This document shows, one piece after another, positions 35,030-43,697 of a stretch of DNA of 47,277 nt; the first letter of the stretch is position 1; each line of letters starts with the position of its first letter. The position numbers were made by a program, and so were the translations under genes. The notes beneath the pieces are model-generated. The model made no database searches. It was not told the origin of the DNA and saw only the letters and a list, made by a program, of their open reading frames with translations. Source of the stretch: an uncultured Bacilli bacterium (GTDB taxonomy: Bacteria; Bacillota_I; Bacilli_A; RFN20; CAG-449); contig CANRDP010000010.1 in NCBI GenBank assembly GCA_947629415.1, positions 1 through 47,277 on the forward strand, in the 5' to 3' direction.

Positions 35030-35780
35030 TATTCAAAATCTCCCTGGCTAAAGCCACATAAGCGATGGCACCGGATGCAGTCGGTCGAAATACCGTGACC
35101 GGAGTTCCTTCTCGCTGTGCCTCAACAATCGAAGAATTTTTGGGAATTTGAGTGACAAAAGTTTTTTCTTTGAATAATCCCCGAATTTCCATAGTCACAT
35201 CCGTGGCAAGTTTTAATCTGGGATCATACATGGTCATGACAAATCCCAAGATCGTTAAATCAAGATTATACATTTGTTGAACATTGGCAATTGTTCCCAA
35301 AATCTGTGCCACAGCCTCCAAAGCAAAATATTCGCATTGCACCGGAATCAAAACTTGATGCGCCGCGACAAGAGAACTCAAAGTTAAAAATCCAAAAGAC
35401 GGAGGAGTATCAATCAAAATATAATCATAATTTTCTTCCACCGAAGATAGCATCTTTTTCAATGCAAAAAAAGGATTTTCCGTATGTATTTTTGTTTCCG
35501 CAATGGCAAGGTTTACTTTACTTGGTAGTAAATCCAAATTTTTAAATGTTGTTTTTCGAATGGCTTCCTCCATCCGACATTTACCATATAAAACTTCGGA
35601 AATCGTATTGGGAAGCATGGATGTGTCGATACCAAGTCCACCGGCACAATTACCTTGAGGATCCATATCGATGAGCAAAACCCTTTTTCCAAATTCGGCG
35701 AATGCCGCAGATAAAGAAATAGCTGTCGTGGTCTTCCCAACGCCTCCTTTATGATTTGATATTGCAATTATTCTTCCCAT
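35004..35780 (-). CDS. parA: ParA/Soj-family partition ATPase
   Basis: Deviant Walker-type ATPase (258 aa) that works with ParB in origin segregation and replication control. The P-loop is NHKGGVGKTTTAISL (8-22), Walker A' is LLIDMDPQGNCAGGLG, and Walker B is YDYILIDTPPSFG. Length and motifs are those of Soj in Bacillus. AGGAGGAAG precedes the ATG. It follows rsmG after 13 bases, in the order mnmG-rsmG-parA-parB that is usual near oriC in Firmicutes. Confidence 0.95.
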   Translation of the reverse strand: MGRIIAISNHKGGVGKTTTAISLSAAFAEFGKRVLLIDMDPQGNCAGGLGIDTSMLPNTISEVLYGKCRMEEAIRKTTFKNLDLLPSKVNLAIAETKIHTENPFFALKKMLSSVEENYDYILIDTPPSFGFLTLSSLVAAHQVLIPVQCEYFALEAVAQILGTIANVQQMYNLDLTILGFVMTMYDPRLKLATDVTMEIRGLFKEKTFVTQIPKNSSIVEAQREGTPVTVFRPTASGAIAYVALAREILNNETENPIK

Positions 35781-35793
35781 CGCTTACTTCCTC

Positions 35794-36498
35794 CTATAAT
35801 GGTTTTTTCTTGATTTGTGCATAAGATCGCGGATATTTTTTATCCGAGATTTTTGTTTTTTGATATAAAGCATTCCATCGTTGTTCCTTATTGGTCGGTA
35901 AAAGATATTTTTGCAAAGTGACCCGTTGAATACCGAAAATTGAAAATGCTTTTTCCGCTTCTTTTTCTTCTTCAAAAAGTCTTGGCCCTTTTAAAGCAAG
36001 AAAATGTCCATGAACTTTCAATAAAGGAAGAATCATTTCAAATAAAATCGATAATCTTGCCACACCGCGTGCGGAAGCATAATCGTAAAATTCTCTTTTT
36101 TCTTTCGCGTATTCTTCAGCTCGCAAAGAAAGAATTTCAACATTTTTTAATTGCAATTTTTTTTGGCATTCTTTCAAAAATTCTGCACGTTTTTTCATTG
36201 GTTCCAATAAAGTAAATTGCATAGACGGAAGCAAAATGGCATATAAAATTCCCGGAAATCCGGCACCACTTCCGATATCAATACAATTCTTTTTCAAAGG
36301 ATCTATCAGTTGAGAACTAAGTATCCCATCCAAAAAATTTTTTTCCAATATTTCTTCTCTTGTCACATTTGCCGTCAAATCCATGACTTGATTTTTTAAT
36401 TCGATTTCCTCTAAATAAAGACAAATTTGTTCCTTTTGTAAAGAAGAAAAAACGATCTTCTTTTCTTTGCAAAAATCAAAAAACTCAACGAGATTCAT
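35794..36498 (-). CDS. rsmG: 16S rRNA (guanine527-N7)-methyltransferase
   Basis: SAM-dependent methyltransferase (234 aa) modifying G527 of 16S rRNA. The SAM-binding motif is CIDIGSGAGFPGILYAI (near 88-104); EILEKNFLDGIL precedes it, and YASARGVARL (near 153-162) is conserved in RsmG/GidB. GAGGA precedes the ATG. It overlaps the end of mnmG by 14 bases. Confidence 0.95.
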   Translation of the reverse strand: MNLVEFFDFCKEKKIVFSSLQKEQICLYLEEIELKNQVMDLTANVTREEILEKNFLDGILSSQLIDPLKKNCIDIGSGAGFPGILYAILLPSMQFTLLEPMKKRAEFLKECQKKLQLKNVEILSLRAEEYAKEKREFYDYASARGVARLSILFEMILPLLKVHGHFLALKGPRLFEEEKEAEKAFSIFGIQRVTLQKYLLPTNKEQRWNALYQKTKISDKKYPRSYAQIKKKPL

Positions 36499-38362
36499 AT
36501 TTTCCTCTTTTTACCATCATCAATAGCACGGCAATATCCGCGGGATTTACTCCCGGTATCCGCTGTGCCTGAGCTAAAGTTCTCGGCTGTACTTTGCTTA
36601 ATTTTTGTCTTGCTTCTAGCGCCAAGCCTTGCATGTTTTGATAATCCCAATTCGTCGGAAGAGATATCGATTCTAACTTTTTCATTCGTTCCGCTTCCTG
36701 AACTTCCTTTTGAATGTATCCTTCATATTTTACTTCCGTCTCTAATTGAAAAAGAGCATTTTCATCTAGTGAAGAAAAATCGATGGGAAGAAAATCTTTG
36801 ATTTCTTGCAAAGAAACTCCGGGACGCTTTATCAAATTTTCCGCGGAAGTGGAAACTTTCAATCCACAATCAGTATGTTGATATAGATAAGCATCTAATG
36901 CTTCGTTTTCCCGTAAATAATAATTTTTCAATTCTTCTTTTAATCGCTTTAAATTTGCTTCTTTTGATTTGAATTTTTGATATCTTTTTTCCGAAATCAA
37001 GCCAATTTCATAACCAATGGGAGTAAGTCTTCGATCGGCATTATCATGTCGCATTAATAAACGATATTCCGCACGGGAAGACATTAATCGATAAGGTTCT
37101 TCCGTTCCTTTGGAAATTAAATCATCAATCATAACACCGATATAAGCCTGATCTCTTCTTAAAATAATCGGTTCTTTTCCCTGAATACTTCTGGAGGCAT
37201 TAATCCCCGCCATTAATCCAAGGCCTGCAGCTTCCTCATATCCGGAAGTTCCGCATATTTGTCCGGCACAATAAAGGCCTTGCCATTTTTTTACCATCAA
37301 TGAAGCATCTAATTGCAGTGGTCGAATGGCATCATATTCAATAGCATAAGCATATTTCAAAAAAACAGCGTCTTCCAATCCCGGTAATGAATGTACCATT
37401 TCTTCTTGTACTTGCTCCGGCATGGAAGTGGAAAATCCTTGCAAATATATCGAATTCATCTCTTTTGATTCCGGTTCCAAAAATAATTGATGGCGCGGTT
37501 TATCGGCAAATCGAACGATTTTATCTTCAATAGAAGGACAATACCTTGGCCCTACCCCATGAATCATTCCCCCATACATTGCCGAATCTTTTAAATGATT
37601 TTTAATAATTTCATGCGTCTTTTCCGTTGTATACGTCAAATAGCAAACCATTTGTTGTTCCCACGGAATTCCTTTTTCCGTTTCATAAGAAAAAGTATAA
37701 TTCCCTTTTGTTCCATATTGCGGCTCCAATTTTTCATAATGAATGGAATCTTCCCGAATTCTGGGAGGTGTTCCCGTTTTCAACCGGAAAAGTTCAATTC
37801 CCATTTCTTTTAAGCATTGTGATAATCCAAGCGAAGGTTTTTCATTATCCGGGCCACTGGAAAAAGAATTATGTCCTCTTAAAACTTTTGCTTCCATATA
37901 TGTTCCAGTGGTTAAAATAATTTTTTTCGAATAATATATTTTATCTTCGGTAGCTACACCAACAACTTTTTGATCATCATGCAAAATTTTTGTTACCATA
38001 CCTTCGATAATTGTCAGATTCTCTGTATTTTCTGCGATACGTTTCATAGCTCTGGGATATCCTTTTTTATCCGCTTGAGCTCTCAAGCAACGAACTCCCG
38101 GTCCTTTCCCGGTATTTAACATTTTCATTTGTAATGTGCTTTGGTCTGCGGCAATTCCCATCATGCCTCCCAATGCGTCAATCTCACGAACGACAATTCC
38201 TTTTGCACTTCCACCGATTGATGGATTACAAGGCATTTCCGCCATATGATTTTTATTTAAAGTAATACATAATGTTTGCATGCCCAAATGTGCAGCAGAA
38301 ATAGCCGCTTCCATTCCGGCATGACCGGCTCCGACAACAATTACATCATAAAACTCCTGCAT
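36485..38362 (-). CDS. mnmG: tRNA uridine-5-carboxymethylaminomethyl modification enzyme
   Basis: FAD-dependent enzyme (625 aa, typical length) acting with MnmE to modify U34 of certain tRNAs. N-terminal FAD motif: VVGAGHAGMEAAISAAHLG. MnmG signatures follow: MPCNPSIGGSAKGIVVREID, VRCLRAQADKK, then RPLQLDASL and CGTSGYEEAAGLGLMAGINA, and YIQKEVQEAERMKKLE in the C-terminal domain. Its start lies 4 bases after the sufB stop with no strong ribosome-binding site, so it may depend on read-through from the suf operon. Confidence 0.97.
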   Translation of the reverse strand: MQEFYDVIVVGAGHAGMEAAISAAHLGMQTLCITLNKNHMAEMPCNPSIGGSAKGIVVREIDALGGMMGIAADQSTLQMKMLNTGKGPGVRCLRAQADKKGYPRAMKRIAENTENLTIIEGMVTKILHDDQKVVGVATEDKIYYSKKIILTTGTYMEAKVLRGHNSFSSGPDNEKPSLGLSQCLKEMGIELFRLKTGTPPRIREDSIHYEKLEPQYGTKGNYTFSYETEKGIPWEQQMVCYLTYTTEKTHEIIKNHLKDSAMYGGMIHGVGPRYCPSIEDKIVRFADKPRHQLFLEPESKEMNSIYLQGFSTSMPEQVQEEMVHSLPGLEDAVFLKYAYAIEYDAIRPLQLDASLMVKKWQGLYCAGQICGTSGYEEAAGLGLMAGINASRSIQGKEPIILRRDQAYIGVMIDDLISKGTEEPYRLMSSRAEYRLLMRHDNADRRLTPIGYEIGLISEKRYQKFKSKEANLKRLKEELKNYYLRENEALDAYLYQHTDCGLKVSTSAENLIKRPGVSLQEIKDFLPIDFSSLDENALFQLETEVKYEGYIQKEVQEAERMKKLESISLPTNWDYQNMQGLALEARQKLSKVQPRTLAQAQRIPGVNPADIAVLLMMVKRGKYESR

Positions 38363-38366
38363 GATT

Positions 38367-39776
38367 TTATCCGATACTACCTTCCATATCCATTTTAATC
38401 AATTGATTCAATTCCACTGCATATTCCATCGGTAATTCTTTGGCAAAAGGCTCGATAAAGCCCATAATAATCATTTGCGTTGCCTGCTGTTCGCTCAATC
38501 CGCGAGACATTAAATAGAATAATTGATCTTCATTGATTTTCGATACCGTTGCTTCATGTTCCAAAAAAGAAGAATCATTCCCTACTTCATTTGTAGGTAT
38601 GGTATCGGAACAAGAAATATCATCTAAAATTAAAGTATCGCATTCCACATGTGCTTTACTGTTTGAAGAATTCGGGCCAATTTTTACTAGTCCCCGATAA
38701 TTAGCGATTCCTCCTTTTTTCACAACGGATTTTGAAATAATCGTCGAAGAGGTATCTTTCCCGATATGAATCATTTTTGCCCCCGCATCTTGATATTGTC
38801 CTTTTGACGCAACGGCAATGGAAATACAATTACCTTTTGCACGATCTCCTTTTAAAACACAACACGGGTATTTCATATTGGTCATGGAACCGATATTTCC
38901 GTCAATCCATTCCATCAACCCGTCTTCTTCCACGAGAGCTCTTTTCGTTACAAGATTCACAATATTATCCGACCAGTTCTGTATCGTCGAATAACGACAT
39001 TTTGCTCCTTTTCCGACATAAATTTCCACGACCGCGGCATGAAGCGATTCTTTGGAATAAGTCGGAGCCGTACATCCTTCAACATAATGTACTTCCGCTC
39101 CGTCATCGACAATAATCAGAGTTCTTTCAAATTGACCGGATTTTTCATTATTTATACGAAAATACGATTGCAAAGGTTTTTCCAATTTTACTCCTTTGGG
39201 AACATAAATAAAAGAACCTCCGGACCAAACCGCTCCATTCAGAGCCGCAAATTTATTATCATTATAAGAAACAATATGATTAAAATATTTTTTAAAAATA
39301 TCCGGACAAGTTTTTAAAGCCATATCGGTAGAAAGAAAAATCACACCTTTTTCTTCTACTTCTTTAAGCATATTGTGATAAACCACTTCGGATTCATATT
39401 GCGTTGATACTCCGGCCAAATACTTTTGTTCGGCTTCCGGAATACCCAATTTTCGGAAAGTCTCTTTAATCGTTTCCGGAACTTTATCCCAACTTTTTTC
39501 TTCTTTTTCACTTGGTCTTGTAAAATAAGTATAAGAAGAAAAATCCAATCCATCTAATTTCGGTCCAAAAGAAGGAAGAGGATGCGAAACGAATTCCCGA
39601 TAAGAACGTAAACGGAATTCCAACATCCATTCCGGTTCCTTTTTTAATCGTGAAATTTCACGAATGATTTCCTCGGATATTCCTTTCTCGGTTTTTTTGA
39701 TGGAAACATCCGCATTTTTAAAACCATAGGCATATTCTTTTTCTTCAAAAAATTTATCTGTCTTTTTTGTTTCCAT
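38367..39776 (-). CDS. sufB: Fe-S cluster assembly scaffold SufB
   Basis: Scaffold protein (469 aa, normal length) of the SUF machinery, forming the SufBC2D complex where Fe-S clusters are built. It has [12 protein letters not shown], the beta-helix core with [13 protein letters not shown], and the conserved C-terminus [20 protein letters not shown], then [18 protein letters not shown]. It is the last gene of the operon and overlaps sufU by 23 bases. Confidence 0.97.
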   Translation of the reverse strand: METKKTDKFFEEKEYAYGFKNADVSIKKTEKGISEEIIREISRLKKEPEWMLEFRLRSYREFVSHPLPSFGPKLDGLDFSSYTYFTRPSEKEEKSWDKVPETIKETFRKLGIPEAEQKYLAGVSTQYESEVVYHNMLKEVEEKGVIFLSTDMALKTCPDIFKKYFNHIVSYNDNKFAALNGAVWSGGSFIYVPKGVKLEKPLQSYFRINNEKSGQFERTLIIVDDGAEVHYVEGCTAPTYSKESLHAAVVEIYVGKGAKCRYSTIQNWSDNIVNLVTKRALVEEDGLMEWIDGNIGSMTNMKYPCCVLKGDRAKGNCISIAVASKGQYQDAGAKMIHIGKDTSSTIISKSVVKKGGIANYRGLVKIGPNSSNSKAHVECDTLILDDISCSDTIPTNEVGNDSSFLEHEATVSKINEDQLFYLMSRGLSEQQATQMIIMGFIEPFAKELPMEYAVELNQLIKMDMEGSIG

Positions 39777-40197
39777 TTAATATTTTCTCCATTCCGTTCC
39801 AACCAATCGTCGCACACTTGATTCTTGCCGGTTGACGGGACGTATTCATAAAAACAATCGCTTCATCCAGGACACTTTCATCAAAAGGTTCTTCATGAAT
39901 CATTTTCAAATATTGATCTAAAATATACTGTGCCTGTTTTGTTGTTTTTCCTTTCAATAATTCGGTCATAATGGAAGTTGATGCCGTGGAAATCGCACAA
40001 CCGACTCCATGCCAAAGAACATCGATTAAAACATCGTTTTTAACCAATGCTTGAATATAAATTTTATCAATGCAAGAAACGGAATCCATAAAAATGGTTT
40101 GATATTCCGAATTGTCTGTTTCTTTTTTATTTCTGGGATTCCCATAATGATCCATGATGATTTCCCGCATCATTTCATTTGTCATCGAAAAACGCAT
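39754..40197 (-). CDS. sufU: SufU zinc-dependent sulfurtransferase
   Basis: Sulfur acceptor (147 aa) that takes persulfide from SufS. The zinc ligands are all visible: Cys and Asp in VSCID, Cys in [11 protein letters not shown] and Cys in [14 protein letters not shown]. The 18-residue insert between the second and third Cys regions that distinguishes SufU from IscU fits the length. GGAGGG precedes the ATG at 40197, inside the end of sufS (23-base overlap). An in-frame ATG at 40185 is an alternative. Confidence 0.95.
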   Translation of the reverse strand: MRFSMTNEMMREIIMDHYGNPRNKKETDNSEYQTIFMDSVSCIDKIYIQALVKNDVLIDVLWHGVGCAISTASTSIMTELLKGKTTKQAQYILDQYLKMIHEEPFDESVLDEAIVFMNTSRQPARIKCATIGWNGMEKILNGNKKDR

Positions 40198-41404
40198 CTA
40201 AAAAATTCCCTCCGTTTCTGCAAGCTTCCACAAAAGTATCGATTTCCGCTTCGGTATTATAAAAAGCAAAACTGGCTCTTACCGTACCATCGGTTTTCAA
40301 AAAATCCGTTAATATTTTGGCACAATGTAACCCGGTCCGGACACAAATCCCTTTAGAATTAAAATAACTTCCCGCATCTTGGGAAAAAACTCCCTTGATG
40401 TTAAAGGTTACAATACCGCTTTCGCTTTCTTTATTGTAAAGAATCACATTTTCACACTGCTGTAATTCTTGAATGGCATATTTTTTTAATGCCCGTTCTC
40501 TTTTATCGATATTTTCCATCCCAATCGCATTCAAATAATCGATGGCTGCATAAAAACCGACTACTCCTTCAATATTCGGTGTTCCCGCTTCAAACCGCAA
40601 AGGAGGATTTTGCAGTCCCACTTTGCCGCACATATTGAAATGTGTATTCATGCCACCTCCGCTCATCAGAGGTTCCATATCGCAAAGTAAATCATATTTC
40701 CCATACAAAACGCCGATACCTGTAGGGGCTAACATTTTATGGCCCGAAAAACATAAAAAATCACAATCCAAATCTTGTACATCGATTTTCATATGCGGAA
40801 CACTTTGCGCTCCATCGACAACAAAAAGAGCTTGTGTTTTATGAATTTCTTTTGCAAAAGATTTTACATCCAAAATATAACCCAATACATTACTGACATG
40901 AGCCAAAGAAACAATCTTTGTTCGTGGAGATAAAGATTTCTTTAAATTTTCTACCGTCAATCGCCCTTCTTTTGTAAGAGGAATATAGCGAATTATCGCT
41001 TTTTTTTCTTCGGCAACTTTAAACCAAGGCAAAAGATTTGAAGCATGTTCCGCTTCGGAAAGAAGAATTTCATCTCCTTCTTTAATTTTCGGCATTAATC
41101 CATAGGCTACCATGTTTAATCCCATGGAAGTATTTGCGGTAAAAACGATTTCGTTTGCATTGGCATTGATGAATCCGGCAATTTTTTCCCTTGTTTCTTC
41201 AAAAAGAACATCCACATGATGTGCAATATCATAATCACCACGATGAGAATTGGCATTAAAATTCCTATAATAATCCAAAATGGCATCTAAAACACATTGC
41301 GGTTTCAAAGAAGTCGCTGCATTATCAAAATAAATGAGCGGTTTTCCTTGCATTTTTATTCCTCTTAACATGGGAAAATCTTGACGAATCTTATCAACAT
41401 CCAT
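40175..41404 (-). CDS. sufS: Cysteine desulfurase SufS
   Basis: PLP enzyme (409 aa) that releases sulfur from cysteine. It shows the class II pattern: YFDNAATSLKP near the start, NSHRGDYDIAHHV, then DFLCFSGHKMLAPTGIGVLYG with the PLP Lys, and the catalytic Cys in VRTGLHCAKI. AAAGGATATGAG precedes the ATG. It is the third gene of the sufCDSUB operon and delivers sulfur to SufU. Confidence 0.97.
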   Translation of the reverse strand: MDVDKIRQDFPMLRGIKMQGKPLIYFDNAATSLKPQCVLDAILDYYRNFNANSHRGDYDIAHHVDVLFEETREKIAGFINANANEIVFTANTSMGLNMVAYGLMPKIKEGDEILLSEAEHASNLLPWFKVAEEKKAIIRYIPLTKEGRLTVENLKKSLSPRTKIVSLAHVSNVLGYILDVKSFAKEIHKTQALFVVDGAQSVPHMKIDVQDLDCDFLCFSGHKMLAPTGIGVLYGKYDLLCDMEPLMSGGGMNTHFNMCGKVGLQNPPLRFEAGTPNIEGVVGFYAAIDYLNAIGMENIDKRERALKKYAIQELQQCENVILYNKESESGIVTFNIKGVFSQDAGSYFNSKGICVRTGLHCAKILTDFLKTDGTVRASFAFYNTEAEIDTFVEACRNGGNFLDAFFDDK

Positions 41405-41410
41405 ATCTTC

Positions 41411-42241
41411 TCATATCCTTTCCATAATATTTTTGCGCACTTCTTCTTTGGCTTCATCGTCAAAAATAAAAGTCGTAATCGGATTCAAATATCCTAAAGT
41501 AATTAATCGTTTTGCTTCATCTTCTTTTAATCCCCGAGACATCAAATAAAATAGATGTTCTTCATTGATTTTTCCTTCTGCGGCAGCATGTGAAGCCAGG
41601 ACATCATTTTCATCAATTTTTAAAATAGGACTGGCGGATGCTTGACATTTAGGGTCAAAAATCATAATTTTTGCGATTTGCGCCGCTTTTGATTTTTTTG
41701 CTCCCTGCTGAATAAAACTGGTGCCAATAAAGGATAAAGAAGAATTTTCGCGAACTACTCCGTAATTTTCCATAATGCTTTCTGTGTTTGGTGCTTTATG
41801 AATAAAGTTGATATTAAATACTTTTTTCGTTTCTTTTCTTCCTAAACCGGAAAGATGAAAAAATCCTTTTGCTCCTTCTTCTTCCAAAATACAATTTATG
41901 TTCAAGGTATGAGAAGTAAAAGAAAAATCCGCATAGGCGGCTTCCCAACAGGCATTCCGATAGAGAAGAATTTCTCTTTGCTCTTCTCCGCCTTCACAAA
42001 AAGAAAGAAAATTATGATGAAGTACCGCTCCTTCTTTTAATCGATAACTTCTTTTCTTTTCCGAAGTTTCTCTTTCCAAAAGATGCAAAGAGACATTTTT
42101 TTCCAGAAGAATTTCTATTTCTTCATCGAAAGAAGGTAAAAAAATCGGTTCATCTATCGTCTTTAAAACAGAAAAAAGAATTCCTTTCTTGCTTTTTTCT
42201 TTTTTTATATTCAAAATCGAATCTTTCAAAAGATTCTTCAT
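41411..42241 (-). CDS. sufD: SufD, short form
   Basis: A 276-residue SufD/SufB-family protein, much shorter than SufD of Bacillus (about 430 aa). It lacks most of the N-terminal helical part but keeps the beta-helix core (HTLNINCILEEEGAKGF) and the C-terminal SHAAAEGKINEEHLFYLMSR, then GLKEDEAKRLITLGYLNP, where the functional His and SufC contacts lie. Start ATG at once after the sufC stop. It is likely functional as the SufB partner; the shortening resembles that in other reduced Firmicutes. Confidence 0.92.
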   Translation of the reverse strand: MKNLLKDSILNIKKEKSKKGILFSVLKTIDEPIFLPSFDEEIEILLEKNVSLHLLERETSEKKRSYRLKEGAVLHHNFLSFCEGGEEQREILLYRNACWEAAYADFSFTSHTLNINCILEEEGAKGFFHLSGLGRKETKKVFNINFIHKAPNTESIMENYGVVRENSSLSFIGTSFIQQGAKKSKAAQIAKIMIFDPKCQASASPILKIDENDVLASHAAAEGKINEEHLFYLMSRGLKEDEAKRLITLGYLNPITTFIFDDEAKEEVRKNIMERI

Positions 42242-43075
42242 TTACTTTTCCTCTTTCCGATTTAATGATTCTTTCACACCACATGTACCGATAGAAGTGG
42301 AATTCATCGTCATTTCTTCTTTTTTAATTTGTATACCAAGTTCATCTTGAATCCATTCGTATCCTTCATGATCAATGCGTTCGATTAAAGACGGATCTCC
42401 ATCCAAGACAATCTTACCATTAATCATTACCATAGCTCTCGTCGGATGAATTAAGTGATAAAGTCTTGCATAATGCGAAACAACAAAAAAGGATCGTTTC
42501 GCATCTTTCATTTCCTCGATAGCTTGACTTACCATGGTCAAAGCATCGACATCCAAACCGGAATCAATTTCATCTAACATTGCAAGTGATGGTTTTAATA
42601 ACATCATTTGGAGAATTTCATTGCGTTTTTTCTCTCCGCCGGAAAATCCTTCATTTAAATAGCGTGTTGCCATATCCATCGGAATAGACATTTTGCTTGA
42701 AGCTTTTTCCATTTCTTTATAAAATTCAAAAAGTTTTATCGGTTCTTCCCGATGTGCATTCATTGCGGCTTTCAAAAAATCGGCATTTACCACTCCGGGA
42801 ACTTCACTAGGATATTGCATAGCCAAAAATATGCCGTTTTTTGATCGTTCATCGACATGCATCGACAAAATATTTTTTCCATCCAAAAGAATTTCTCCAT
42901 CGGTAACCCGATACTTTGGATTTCCCATAATTACCGACAATAAAGTGGACTTACCATGACCGTTTGGTCCCAATAAAGCAATGGTTTCTCCGGCATGAAT
43001 CGTCCCATTGACACCTTTCAAAATTTCTTTTCCATCGACGGAAACATGAAGATTACGAAAAATTAAAGTGTCCAT
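42242..43075 (-). CDS. sufC: SufC ATPase
   Basis: ABC-type ATPase (277 aa) powering SufBCD. Walker A GPNGHGKST (near 36-44), signature FSGGEKKRNEIL, Walker B SLAMLDEIDSGLD, and the switch His in FFVVSHYARL. It is about 25 residues longer than usual, owing to a C-terminal tail after residue 250 that ends with CGVKESLNRKEEK. GAGGTGA precedes the ATG. First gene of the suf operon. Confidence 0.97.
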   Translation of the reverse strand: MDTLIFRNLHVSVDGKEILKGVNGTIHAGETIALLGPNGHGKSTLLSVIMGNPKYRVTDGEILLDGKNILSMHVDERSKNGIFLAMQYPSEVPGVVNADFLKAAMNAHREEPIKLFEFYKEMEKASSKMSIPMDMATRYLNEGFSGGEKKRNEILQMMLLKPSLAMLDEIDSGLDVDALTMVSQAIEEMKDAKRSFFVVSHYARLYHLIHPTRAMVMINGKIVLDGDPSLIERIDHEGYEWIQDELGIQIKKEEMTMNSTSIGTCGVKESLNRKEEK

Positions 43076-43096
43076 AAAATCACCTCAAGCGTTATT

Positions 43097-43125
43097 ATTT
43101 TACACTAATTTATAAATGAGTACAA
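43097..43125 (-). promoter_or_regulatory. Promoter of the suf operon
   Basis: On the minus strand TTGTAC (43120-43125) and TAAAAT (43097-43102) are 17 bp apart, about 22 bases before the sufC ATG. No Rrf2-type operator is obvious. Confidence 0.7.
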
Positions 43126-43169
43126 TTTGATTAAATTAGTTTTCAAATTTCGTGAAACTTTTATGAAAT

Positions 43170-43198
43170 AAAAAAAATGGGCAAAGTTTCCTTTGCCC
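43170..43198 (-). terminator. Intrinsic terminator after the tiny membrane proteins
   Basis: On the minus strand GGGCAAAG and CTTTGCCC around a GAAA tetraloop, followed by a T-run of eight (after one A). It separates the two tiny genes from the suf operon promoter. Confidence 0.92.
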
Positions 43199-43219
43199 TC
43201 CGAAACCCATGTCTGCGAA

Positions 43220-43321
43220 TTAGCAGCCACAGCCACAATTTCCGAACCATCCGCCGCAACCGACGATGACCAGAAGGATAAATAAAACCAAAATAATCGC
43301 AAATGTACTGTTCGTATTCAT
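43220..43321 (-). CDS. Tiny YjcZ-like membrane protein (33 aa)
   Basis: Too short for ordinary gene calling, but preceded by a perfect GGAGGTG ribosome-binding site. The protein is a single transmembrane helix, FAIILVLFILLVIVG (7-21), followed by a Gly/Cys-rich tail CGGWFGNCGCGC. It matches the 'tiny TM' family found in Bacillus (YjcZ/TIGR01732 type, core FALIVVLFILLVIIG), in which several members are linked to sporulation. It shares operon and layout with the second tiny protein upstream. Confidence 0.82.
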   Translation of the reverse strand: MNTNSTFAIILVLFILLVIVGCGGWFGNCGCGC

Positions 43322-43339
43322 CTGAGAAGCACCTCCTTT

Positions 43340-43462
43340 TTAGTAACATTGACAATAACAGCCAATGATTGCAATCAGGATAAACAAAATGAGTATATAG
43401 GCGAAAAAGCCGTTGCCACAACCACAAGAAGAGTTGCCGCAGGTACCAGCCATCGGATTCAT
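43340..43462 (-). CDS. Tiny YjcZ-like membrane protein (40 aa)
   Basis: Preceded by AAAGGAGGTC. The N-terminus is Gly/Cys-rich (MAGTCGNSSCGCGNG), then a transmembrane helix FFAYILILFILIAIIG (19-34) and the tail CYCQCY. Eight cysteines in 40 residues suggest disulfides or metal binding. It belongs to the same tiny-TM family as the downstream gene (18 bases between them), and both end at the terminator at 43170-43198. Confidence 0.82.
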   Translation of the reverse strand: MNPMAGTCGNSSCGCGNGFFAYILILFILIAIIGCYCQCY

Positions 43463-43570
43463 AAGTTTTCTGACCTCCTTTGTTTTCAGGATATACTATG
43501 TAAAAGTTTTTATTTGGCACCTCATTTCTTATGAATTTTCCTTTTCGCGCCCATGCCGTTGCCCAAAATA

Positions 43571-43584
43571 GCGCGCGCACGCGC
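43571..43584. repeat. Alternating GC run
   Basis: A 14-base alternating purine-pyrimidine run, GCGCGCGCACGCGC, in an otherwise AT-rich region between the divergent tiny-protein and PrsA-like genes. Such DNA can adopt the Z form; a role is not known. The rest of the region 43463-43632 shows no gene. Confidence 0.5.
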
Positions 43585-43632
43585 AAGATATTAAATATAA
43601 ATATATTTTTGTAATCTAAGCACCATTTTTTC

Positions 43633-43662
43633 TTGAAATTAACTAGTCTATTAAGGTAAAAT
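43633..43662 (+). promoter_or_regulatory. Promoter of the PrsA-like lipoprotein operon
   Basis: TTGAAA (43633-43638) and TAAAAT (43657-43662) with an 18-bp spacer. A strong GAGGAGGAA ribosome-binding site follows before the ATG at 43698. Confidence 0.65.
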
Positions 43663-43697
43663 AATCGTGCTATATAAATTTAGAGGAGGAATTCTTT

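Noticed and set aside
34205-43075. parS sites near parAB
   Set aside because: No sequence close to the TGTTTCACGTGAAACA consensus was found by eye in the window.
43161-43586. A 141-codon minus-strand frame
   Set aside because: It overlaps two well-supported tiny genes and a terminator in another frame, and its composition (Trp, Arg, Cys runs) is that of a shadow frame.
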